NCBI RefSeq assembly: GCF_010728325.1
Contig: NZ_AP022570.1
Location: forward strand, 1,240,001 to 1,304,000
Direction of reading: 5' to 3'
Origin: Mycolicibacterium poriferae
GTDB taxonomy: Bacteria > Actinomycetota > Actinomycetes > Mycobacteriales > Mycobacteriaceae
DNA length: 64,000 nucleotides
Made by a program: the position numbers and the translations under genes
The notes under the pieces: generated by a model
What the model was told of the DNA's origin: nothing
What the model saw: the letters and a program-made list of their open reading frames with translations, nothing else
Database searches by the model: none
In this document: piece by piece, positions 26,605-33,421 of the stretch
Layout of the letters: each line of letters begins with the position of its first letter
Numbering within the stretch: the first letter of the stretch is position 1

Positions 26605-27051
26605 GTGTCTGACCGACAGCCTGGATCACGCCTGTTCATCGACGTTTTCACCTATGCCGCAGCGCGGCTTGCGCTGGTGGCTGCCGTCACGGCGGTGATC
26701 GTGGGTCTCGGGTATCTGATCGGAGTCGCCGTCCCGGTCGTGGTGGCCCTGCTTTTCGCGATCGTCATCGCGCTCCCGCTGGGTATGTGGGTGTTCACCC
26801 CGTTGCGGCGGCGGGCCACTGCCAGCATCGCCGTGGTGGACGAACGCCGCCGCCGCGACCGTGAGCAGCTTCGTGCGCGGCTGAGGGGCGAGGCTGCCGT
26901 CGATGAGGACCACGACGGCGGTGCCGTCGATCAGGCTGGGGGCGGTGCCGTCGATCGGGCTGGGGGCGGTGCCGTCGATCGGGCTGGGGGCGGTGCCGTC
27001 GATCGGGCTGGGGGCGGTGACGCCGACGGTGACGTCGCGCCGCGCAGCTGA
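26605..27051 (+). CDS. DUF4229-family membrane protein with octapeptide repeats (Rv0531 type)
   Basis: A 148-residue protein. Two membrane helices (about residues 16-40 and 43-65) form the DUF4229 core, followed by a basic helix with RRRDREQLRARLRG. The C-terminus is unusual: four consecutive eight-residue units of the type AVD(Q/R)AGGG encoded by 24-bp repeats, then a short acidic end. The start GTG directly follows a TAGGCT box. The function of DUF4229 proteins is unknown. The repeat tail is probably lineage-specific and variable in copy number. Confidence 0.8.
   Translation: MSDRQPGSRLFIDVFTYAAARLALVAAVTAVIVGLGYLIGVAVPVVVALLFAIVIALPLGMWVFTPLRRRATASIAVVDERRRRDREQLRARLRGEAAVDEDHDGGAVDQAGGGAVDRAGGGAVDRAGGGAVDRAGGGDADGDVAPRS
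26917..27012 (+). repeat. Four 24-bp tandem repeats in the DUF4229 gene
   Basis: The units begin at 26917, 26941, 26965 and 26989 and are identical except for one base in the first (CAG for CGG). Each encodes GAVD(Q/R)AGG in frame. Confidence 0.92.
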
Positions 27052-27174
27052 GCGCCCTGGGGCGTTCAGGCCGACGACCAGTAACGACGGCTGCCATGGC
27101 GATGCGGTTGCCACACCGCGGTCGGAACGTCCATGACCTGCATAGCGGAAATGTGATGTGGGTAACCCTCGGTG

Positions 27175-27552
27175 ATGGACAGCCAACAGGTCATGACGCG
27201 GGGGACGGCTGAGCGCAGCGCCGTCCGGTTGTACCGACGCTGGATCGACGAACTGTGGGCCGGGCAGCAGGTGGCCGCCGAACTCGTCTCCGACGATTTC
27301 GTGGGGCACTGGCCGACCCGAGACGTGCACGGCCCGGCCGAACTGCAGTCGATGGTGGACGAGACCCGCGCGATGTTTCGCGAGTTGGAGTTCTACGTCG
27401 ACGTCGACCCGTTCGCCAACGGCGACATGCTCGCGGCTCGGTGGATCGGCACGGGCGCCCGCGAGCGTGGGCCGGTGCTGTTCGCCGGCAACGACATCCT
27501 GCGCGTGCGAGACGGACGGATCGTCGAGTACTGGGCCTGTTCGTCGAGTTAA
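27175..27552 (+). CDS. SnoaL-like / NTF2-fold protein (ester cyclase family)
   Basis: A 125-residue single-domain alpha+beta cone protein: a first helix with AERSAVRLYRRWIDELWAG, then LVSDDFVGHWP, the helix ELQSMVDETRAMFRELEF, and final strands RGPVLFAGNDILRVRDGRIVEYWA. This order is typical of SnoaL-like polyketide cyclases and related enzymes. An in-frame GTG precedes the ATG by one codon. The stop overlaps the stop of the opposite gene in TTAA. No neighbouring biosynthetic genes indicate a substrate. Confidence 0.8.
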   Translation: MDSQQVMTRGTAERSAVRLYRRWIDELWAGQQVAAELVSDDFVGHWPTRDVHGPAELQSMVDETRAMFRELEFYVDVDPFANGDMLAARWIGTGARERGPVLFAGNDILRVRDGRIVEYWACSSS

Positions 27553-28265
27553 CCGGCGGCGTCGCGCAGTAGGCGGCGCAGCACCTCCATCGGGTCGCCC
27601 TCGGTGGGATCGAGTTGACGTGGCTGGGCTGGATCGTCGGTGCCGGGCGCGGGCGGCGGCGCAGCGGGAGGCGCCGCGGCGGCCGGCGGTGGGGCCACCG
27701 GCGGCGGCGGCGCGGCGGTGCCGAGGTTGCGCAGCTTGGCCTCGATCCGCGCGGCTGTCTCCGCGCGGATCGCACGTCGTTGCGGGTCGGTGTCCTGGTT
27801 TCCGGCGAAACACCCGGCGGGAGCGTCGGCCAGCACCTCCAGGGCGCTGAGGTACTGGTTGCGGGCGCTGTCGAGTCTCGCCTCCCAGGCGTCGATGTCA
27901 GCGCGCCGCTCGCGGACCAGCACGAGATTGATGCGGGCGGGACACGTCTGCGGTGGGTCGGTGCGCGCCAGCGCCTCGGAGAACCGGTCGTCGGCGACCT
28001 CGAGGCGGTCGTCGAGGACGGCCAGCGCGCCCGCCGCGAAGGGAGCGTTGGCGGGTTCGATGACGTTGAACACCTGCAGGACGGTGACATCGTCGTCGAG
28101 CGCGCCGATGTCGCCGGAATCGTAATGGCGTTGCGCGGCGTTGCCGGCCACGACGACGGAGATGAGCTTCGCGGCGACCAACAACATGATCAGCGCCGGC
28201 GCGGCCGACAGCACGAGCAGGCGGCGCCGCAGCCTCAGCCGTGCGGGTGTCGGGGCGGGTGTCAT
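27549..28265 (-). CDS. Last gene of MoxR operon: membrane-anchored protein with Pro/Ala-rich tail
   Basis: A 238-residue protein. An N-terminal basic region and one helix (LLVLSAAPALIMLLVAAKLISVVV) anchor it. A soluble helical region of about 120 residues follows, with two Cys (QTCPARIN, AGCFAGN), probably outside the cell. It ends with a Pro/Ala-rich stretch (about residues 185-210) and a short acidic C-terminus. GTG 28268 is an alternative start one codon earlier. It follows the VWA-like gene closely and shares its final TTAA with the convergent SnoaL-like gene. I recognise no family; the context suggests a component of the MoxR/VWA system. Confidence 0.65.
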   Translation of the reverse strand: MTPAPTPARLRLRRRLLVLSAAPALIMLLVAAKLISVVVAGNAAQRHYDSGDIGALDDDVTVLQVFNVIEPANAPFAAGALAVLDDRLEVADDRFSEALARTDPPQTCPARINLVLVRERRADIDAWEARLDSARNQYLSALEVLADAPAGCFAGNQDTDPQRRAIRAETAARIEAKLRNLGTAAPPPPVAPPPAAAAPPAAPPPAPGTDDPAQPRQLDPTEGDPMEVLRRLLRDAAG

Positions 28266-28272
28266 CACGCGG

Positions 28273-29166
28273 TCACCGTCCCGCCCGGTCGCTCAGCCGG
28301 GTGCGGCGCAGATCCCGCACCGTCAAGCCGATCTCGATCAGCAGCAGCGCCGAGGCCAGCGACGTGAGCACCCAGTAGTACTCGGTGCGCGGTGGCGACT
28401 CGGTGAGGGTCGCGGCGTCCGCCGACCCGGTCTCGGCGGCCCGTACCGGGTCCCCGGCGGCGCGGTTGACGTAGGGCACGCCGAGCTGGTCTGAGATCGC
28501 CCGCAGCCGCGCGGCACCGTCGCCTGCGTCGTAGCCGAACACCGCGCCTCCGTCGACCGCTTCGGCGGCGAACTCGCTCTGCGGCGAGGTGGATTGTGCT
28601 GCCCCGGAACCGAAGTAGTACACCAACTCCTCGGCCTGCGGATACCGCTGTCGGGCGGCGATCAGCTGGTAGCGCAGCACATTGGCGGCCGCCGCCGCGT
28701 TGGCCTGGTCGGCCGCCGCGTTCGGGCCCACCGCTGGGGAGAGGGTGTCGACGAGGGGGCGCAGGCTCCAGGCGTCCCCGGACAGCGGCCAGGCCACCGC
28801 GGGTCGCGAGGTGAAGGTGATGACACCGAACCGGGCACCCTCGTGCGCGGCCATCAGCGCATCGATGTCCTCGCGGATGGCCGACATCCGGGTGGACCCC
28901 CCGACGTCGGCGATCGCGGAGTCCGCCGACAGGTCGACGACGAAGAACACGTTCGCCCCGGCATCGTCTGCGGTGGGTTCGGCGTCGACGCCCGGACGCG
29001 CTGCGGCCAACACGACCAGCATCAGCGCGCCGGTCGTCGCGGCCCAGCGCAGCACGCCCCACCGGCCCGACCGCGTCGCCGAGCGCAGCACCACCGCGCG
29101 CAGCGCGAGTATCACCACCGCAAGCGCGGCCAGCGCGACGGGGGGAAGCACCGGGTCGAACGTCAC
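28273..29166 (-). CDS. VWA-like membrane protein (BatA/BatB-like) of the MoxR operon
   Basis: A 297-residue protein starting with GTG 29166. It has two N-terminal helices (PPVALAALAVVILALRAVVL and WAATTGALMLVVLAAARP), an external von Willebrand factor A-like domain (residues about 70-240) and a last helix (YYWVLTSLASALLLIEIGLTV) before a basic end. This is the classic BatA/BatB topology. The metal-ion motif DxSxS is altered: the first strand reads FFVVDLSADSAIAD, with spacing unlike the canonical site. Metal binding is therefore doubtful. It overlaps the upstream gene by 4 bp. Confidence 0.78.
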   Translation of the reverse strand: MTFDPVLPPVALAALAVVILALRAVVLRSATRSGRWGVLRWAATTGALMLVVLAAARPGVDAEPTADDAGANVFFVVDLSADSAIADVGGSTRMSAIREDIDALMAAHEGARFGVITFTSRPAVAWPLSGDAWSLRPLVDTLSPAVGPNAAADQANAAAAANVLRYQLIAARQRYPQAEELVYYFGSGAAQSTSPQSEFAAEAVDGGAVFGYDAGDGAARLRAISDQLGVPYVNRAAGDPVRAAETGSADAATLTESPPRTEYYWVLTSLASALLLIEIGLTVRDLRRTRLSDRAGR

Positions 29167-30125
29167 CGCCGCACCGCCAGCAGCGAAATTCCGAGCAGAG
29201 CGGTCAGCATGAGCGCGGCGATCAGCACGACGACCGGGGCATCCGTGCGCTGTTCTTCGGCGCCGCGGGCTTGCTGCGCGGCGCGGATCTGGTCGAGTTG
29301 ACCGGTGACCGCGGCCGGGTCGTACCGCAGGAAGAGTCCGCCGGTCTGCTCGGCTGCGGCGGCCAGCGCGCCGGTCGGACGTCCGGCGGTGGCGAGGGCG
29401 TCGATGCGCACCCCGGCGTCGCGCGCCATGTCGGCGACCTGCGCGTCGGTGAACAGCGACGGACGATCGTCGCCCGGGGCCCGCAGTTCGCCCGGTCCGA
29501 GGTAGAGCACCGACCTGTCGGTCTCGCCGGCGGCGGGGAATCCCGGAAAGCCGTTGAGGCACAGCGCGAGGACATCGGCCACCGTCGGCGCGTAGTCGGT
29601 GTACTCGACGGGCACGGTCAGCGGCTGCGCCGGAGGTGGCGCCGACGGGTTCTGCGAGATCTGCGCGTAGTCCCCGAACCGCTCGGCGGCGAACTGGTAG
29701 TCACGCGTCAACGGGACCACCCGGCGGTTGGGGGAGGTCAGACCGATCCGGGTGACGCTGTAACTGCCGGCCTGACGGGCGAAGTAGCTCAGGAACCGGC
29801 CGGTGGCCTCGCTCGTCGCGGGCTCGGCGACGCACAGCATGATGTCCTCGCCGGAGTCGGCGTCCTGGGTCGTGGTGCTCGGGCGTGCGCTGGCCACCAC
29901 CGTGGCGCCGAACAGCACAACCAGGACGGCCAGCACCATCGCCGTCGAGCGGGTCCGCGCGGCCAGCACCGCGCGGTACTCGGGTAGCCGGGACAACCGG
30001 ATGGTGTTGGCCAGGGCCAGACCGTCGCCGGGGGAGCGTCTCGTCGGGATCAGCACGGCCAGCGCTACCGTCCCGAGCAGGCACAGCACGCCGAGTACCG
30101 CGACCGGCCACCACATCAGGGCCAT
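29163..30125 (-). CDS. Membrane protein of the MoxR operon (VWA-like fold without a metal site)
   Basis: A 320-residue protein with the same topology as the next gene: helices near residues 5-27 and 62-82, an external domain of about 210 residues, and a C-terminal helix (VVVLIAALMLTALLGISLLAV). The first strand of the external domain, IMLCVAEPATSEA, sits where VWA proteins have DxSxS but has no such residues. A paired degenerate VWA module is a reasonable reading, though I cannot prove the fold. The coding start ATG 30125 overlaps the upstream gene by 10 bp. Confidence 0.68.
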   Translation of the reverse strand: MALMWWPVAVLGVLCLLGTVALAVLIPTRRSPGDGLALANTIRLSRLPEYRAVLAARTRSTAMVLAVLVVLFGATVVASARPSTTTQDADSGEDIMLCVAEPATSEATGRFLSYFARQAGSYSVTRIGLTSPNRRVVPLTRDYQFAAERFGDYAQISQNPSAPPPAQPLTVPVEYTDYAPTVADVLALCLNGFPGFPAAGETDRSVLYLGPGELRAPGDDRPSLFTDAQVADMARDAGVRIDALATAGRPTGALAAAAEQTGGLFLRYDPAAVTGQLDQIRAAQQARGAEEQRTDAPVVVLIAALMLTALLGISLLAVRR

Positions 30126-30589
30126 GAGCGGATCAATTCTTCGGTCTGCTCACCGAGTTGGTCGACGTCGGTGGCCGAGGCGCGGTTGAACTGCGCGTCA
30201 CCGAGCGCGCTCAGCACCGGCGCCGCGGCGGCCAGCTCACCGTCGGCGACGGTGCGCAGCTGCATGTACTGGGCGCGCCGGCCGGTGGCCTGGTGCAGAA
30301 AGCTGCGAAGCGTGCGAGCAAGGGCGGCGCCGGCCGCCGTGTCGGACAGCTCGCCGCGTCGGTGCGAGTCGGTGATCCGGCGGACCGTGCGCGTGAAGCG
30401 GTGCCGCAACACCCGGGCGTGCAGGTTTCGCACGGCCGGGATGGTTCTGAGCCGGTGCGAGGGCAGAGTCGCCACGAAAACCGCGGCGTACCAGATGATC
30501 ACCGCAAGAATCAGGGCCAGTCCCAGCCACAACCACACCGCCGAATAGCCGGGCGGTCCGCTGACGAACTCCAGCAGGTCATCCGGCAC
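30116..30589 (-). CDS. Membrane-anchored protein of the MoxR operon (DUF4381-like position)
   Basis: A 157-residue protein. A single N-terminal helix (YSAVWLWLGLALILAVIIWYAAVFVAT) is followed by a basic cytosolic helical region with RHRFTRTVRRITDSHRRGELSD. Size, topology and order (after MoxR and DUF58, before VWA-type genes) match the DUF4381-type subunit of Bat/MoxR operons, but I see no decisive motif. It overlaps its neighbours on both sides (11 and 10 bp), so all are cotranscribed. Confidence 0.65.
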   Translation of the reverse strand: MPDDLLEFVSGPPGYSAVWLWLGLALILAVIIWYAAVFVATLPSHRLRTIPAVRNLHARVLRHRFTRTVRRITDSHRRGELSDTAAGAALARTLRSFLHQATGRRAQYMQLRTVADGELAAAAPVLSALGDAQFNRASATDVDQLGEQTEELIRSWP

Positions 30590-31445
30590 GCGACCACACC
30601 CCGGTCAGGTCCACGATCGCCCGGCGCAGATCCGCGCTGCCCGTGAGCGTGGCGTGCGCGATGGAGCGCGCGGTCAGGAACTCGGTGAGGCGTTGCGCGC
30701 GCGCCTGTTCGGCGCGGCGATACGCGGCGATGACCCGTCGGTCGCCCGCGGCCAGCGCGTGGACGGGCCGCCCGGTGGCGATGTCGAAGCCGCCGCGGTC
30801 CCCGGCGGCGGTCGCGGGCATGTCGGCGACCATCGCCCACATCAGGTCGTGGCGAGAACCCAGCCTGGCCGTCAGCTCGTCGAGACGGGCGTCGGGTTCG
30901 GGCTCGTCGGACACCACGACGATCAGCATCCGATGCCGGTAATGCGTTGCCACATAATCGAGTTGGCAGCAGATGTCGCTGGGGCCGCGGGCGGCCACGG
31001 CATGATCGTGGTAGTGGGTGAGGATGCGCTCGACCTGCGTCTCGCCACGACTGAGCCCGATGTTGAGGCTGCCGCGACCGTCGCCGTAGACCATGGCGAC
31101 CTGATCGCTGCGGCCCAGGGCGATCAGCCCGATCGCGCCCAGAATGTTCTCTGCGACCGTGCTCTTGCGCTCTCCCCCGGGAGCCAGCGCCGCCATGTTC
31201 TGCCCGGCATCGGCGACGAGCAGGATCTTGTGGTGTTTTTCGGTGACGAAGCGCTTGATCAGCACCGAACCCGACCGGGCCGAGGCCTTCCAGTCGATGT
31301 CGCGGACGTCGTCACCGGGCACGTAGGGCCGCAGCTCGTCGAATTCCATGCTGCGCGTGTGCAGCAACGCGTAGCGGCCACCGTCGAGCAGGCCGCGGGT
31401 GTCGGTGCCGAAGCGGCGCTTGACCGCGTTGAGGTGCTTACCCAC
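30579..31445 (-). CDS. DUF58 domain-containing protein
   Basis: A 288-residue cytosolic protein. The DUF58 signature is near residues 33-56: EFDELRPYVPGDDVRDIDWKASAR, followed by LIKRFVTEKHHKILLVADAG, the start of a VWA-like fold. The C-terminal part (RQ-rich helices) is typical. DUF58 proteins are regularly encoded next to MoxR ATPases and are thought to act with them in assembly or activation of metal-containing or envelope proteins. The MoxR gene is 12 bp upstream; the next gene overlaps by 11 bp. Confidence 0.9.
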   Translation of the reverse strand: MGKHLNAVKRRFGTDTRGLLDGGRYALLHTRSMEFDELRPYVPGDDVRDIDWKASARSGSVLIKRFVTEKHHKILLVADAGQNMAALAPGGERKSTVAENILGAIGLIALGRSDQVAMVYGDGRGSLNIGLSRGETQVERILTHYHDHAVAARGPSDICCQLDYVATHYRHRMLIVVVSDEPEPDARLDELTARLGSRHDLMWAMVADMPATAAGDRGGFDIATGRPVHALAAGDRRVIAAYRRAEQARAQRLTEFLTARSIAHATLTGSADLRRAIVDLTGVWSRAG

Positions 31446-31457
31446 CGGGGCCGCCGA

Positions 31458-32471
31458 TCAGGGCACCCGCACCGCGTCCAGCGCGGCGTCGATCACCACG
31501 GCCGGAGTGAGGCCGGCGCCGGCGGCTTCGAAGCCGAGGATCAGCCGGTGTTGCAGCACCCGGTGGGCGAGGTCGGCGATGTCACCGGGAATCACGTGCG
31601 CGCGCCCGGACAGCAGCGCCAGTGCCCGTGCCGCGGTGCACAGCGCGATGGTGGCGCGCGGGCTGGCGCCGTACTCCACCAGCCGCGCGACGTGCGCGGG
31701 CAGGTGTCTGGCGGGTTCCCGGGTGACCGCGACCAGATGGCTGGCGTAGAGCATCAGCTCGCGGCTGAGGTAGACGTCGGCGACGACGCGCTGCACCCGG
31801 CGGATGTCTTCGAGGGTGGCGACGGGCCGTGCGCGGTGTCCTTTGTCGTAGAGGCCGGCGTCGCGGCGGCTGAGGACCTCGACCTCCTGTTCCGGGGACG
31901 GGTAGCCGACGATGTCCTTGAGCAGGAAGCGGTCGGTCTGTGCCTCCGAGAGCGGGTAGGTGCCCTCCTGGTCGACCGGGTTCTGGGTGGCGATGACGAG
32001 AAACGGCTCGGGGATGGGGTAGACGGTGCCCGCGACCGTGGTCTGGCGTTCCTCCATCGCCTCGAGCATGGCGCTCTGGGTCTTGGCGCTGGACCGGTTG
32101 ATCTCGTCGAGCAGCACGATGTTGGCGTGCACCGGTCCGAGCTGGGTGACGAACGACGCCCGCGCGGCGTCATAGATCTGGGTGCCGACGATGTCGCTGG
32201 GCAGCAGATCGGGGGTGCACTGGATGCGCCGGAGCTCGCCGTCGATGGCGTCGGCGATCACCCGCGCGGCGGTCGTCTTGGCCAGTCCGGGCACGCTTTC
32301 GATGAGGATGTGGCCGCCGGCGAGCAATCCGATCAACAGCGATTCGCGCAGGTGCTCCTGCCCCACGACCTTGGCGGAGAACGCCTCGCTCAACGCCGCG
32401 ACGGTGCGCTGAGCAGCGCGGACGTCATCGTCGGACACCCCGGACGGGCGGGGGAGCGGCGCTGCGGTCAT
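31458..32471 (-). CDS. MoxR-family AAA+ ATPase
   Basis: A 337-residue AAA+ protein. Walker A is ESVPGLAKTTAARVIA (GxxGxxKT form, near residue 59), Walker B is NIVLLDEINRSSAKTQSAMLEAMEE (near 122), sensor 1 is VIATQNP, and the MoxR-specific LPSDIVG and YPLSEAQTDRF stretches are present. The C-terminal lid carries the SPRATIAL block. The start is ATG 32471; the upstream in-frame extension has no family match. It is the promoter-proximal gene of a five-gene operon with DUF58 and membrane VWA-like proteins. It is not one of the M. tuberculosis loci I recall for moxR1-3, judging by neighbours. Confidence 0.93.
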   Translation of the reverse strand: MTAAPLPRPSGVSDDDVRAAQRTVAALSEAFSAKVVGQEHLRESLLIGLLAGGHILIESVPGLAKTTAARVIADAIDGELRRIQCTPDLLPSDIVGTQIYDAARASFVTQLGPVHANIVLLDEINRSSAKTQSAMLEAMEERQTTVAGTVYPIPEPFLVIATQNPVDQEGTYPLSEAQTDRFLLKDIVGYPSPEQEVEVLSRRDAGLYDKGHRARPVATLEDIRRVQRVVADVYLSRELMLYASHLVAVTREPARHLPAHVARLVEYGASPRATIALCTAARALALLSGRAHVIPGDIADLAHRVLQHRLILGFEAAGAGLTPAVVIDAALDAVRVP

Positions 32472-32538
32472 CCGCGCTATGTACCACGCAGGTCGGGGGC
32501 GCAAACCGGGCACAGCGTCGTGCGGGGCGCCCGTCGGG

Positions 32539-33408
32539 TCAGGCCAGCGCCAGCGGTATCGCCACCGCGACCGCCCACACCAGCATCGTCAGCCCGGTGT
32601 CACGCAGCACCGGGATCAGCTCCCGGCCGCCCGAGCCCCGTCGCACCGGGGTCGCTGCGCGCACCGCCAGCGGCGCCGCCACCAGGCCGGCCGCGCACCA
32701 CGGGGTGGCGAACATCAGCACCAGCGTCAGCGCGAAGGGCAGCACGATCAGCGCCTGGAACAACAGCCGGGTGCGGGCATCCCCGAGCCGGACGGCCAGC
32801 GTGATCTTGCCGGTCTGGGCGTCGGTGGGGATGTCGCGCAGGTTGTTGGCCACCAGCACCGCCGAGGACAGACATCCGGTGGCGACTGCCAGCGTCACAC
32901 CGACCCCGTCGACGCGCAGTGCCTGCGTGTACTGGGTGCCCAGCACCGCGACCAGGCCGAAGAAGACGAACACCGCGATCTCGCCGAAGCCCAGATAGCC
33001 GTAGGGCCGGGAGCCGCCGGTATAGAGCCAGGCGCCCGCGATGCACACCGCGCCGACCGCGATCAGCCAGGGCGCCGACACCCACGCCAGCACCACCCCG
33101 GCCACAGCGCCCACGGCCAGCGCGAGGACCGCGGCCATCAGCACCGAGCGCGGCGCCGCGAGTCGTGAGCCGACCAGGCGCAGCGGGCCGGACCGCACGT
33201 CGTCGGTGCCGCGGATGCCGTCGGAGTAGTCGTTGGCGTAGTTGACCCCGACGATCATGCCGACCGCGACCAGCATCGCCAGCAGCGCTTTCCACCACGA
33301 CGCGGCGCCCAGCCAGGCCGCGGCGCCGGTCCCGGCGATCACCGGGGCGATCGCGTTCGGCAGCGTCCGGGGACGTGCTCCTTCGACCCACTGGGCAATG
33401 CTGGCCAC
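32539..33408 (-). CDS. menA: 1,4-dihydroxy-2-naphthoate polyprenyltransferase
   Basis: A 289-residue UbiA-family membrane enzyme that attaches the polyprenyl chain to dihydroxynaphthoate in menaquinone synthesis. The start is GTG 33408, giving the family N-terminus [21 protein letters not shown]. The first Mg-prenyl diphosphate motif is [12 protein letters not shown] (NDxxDxxxD form, near residue 69), and the second is [14 protein letters not shown] (near 193). About eight membrane helices are present. menE and menB are encoded 13-18 kb downstream in the same window, as in M. tuberculosis. It is transcribed toward the MoxR operon. Confidence 0.95.
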   Translation of the reverse strand: MASIAQWVEGARPRTLPNAIAPVIAGTGAAAWLGAASWWKALLAMLVAVGMIVGVNYANDYSDGIRGTDDVRSGPLRLVGSRLAAPRSVLMAAVLALAVGAVAGVVLAWVSAPWLIAVGAVCIAGAWLYTGGSRPYGYLGFGEIAVFVFFGLVAVLGTQYTQALRVDGVGVTLAVATGCLSSAVLVANNLRDIPTDAQTGKITLAVRLGDARTRLLFQALIVLPFALTLVLMFATPWCAAGLVAAPLAVRAATPVRRGSGGRELIPVLRDTGLTMLVWAVAVAIPLALA

Positions 33409-33421
33409 GCGGCTCAGTCTG

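Noticed and set aside
30654..32804. A 716-codon open frame on the + strand across the MoxR operon
   Set aside because: It is antisense to the well-supported MoxR and DUF58 genes. Composition is His/Arg/Gly/Gln-rich with no motif. High-GC genes commonly leave such open shadow frames.
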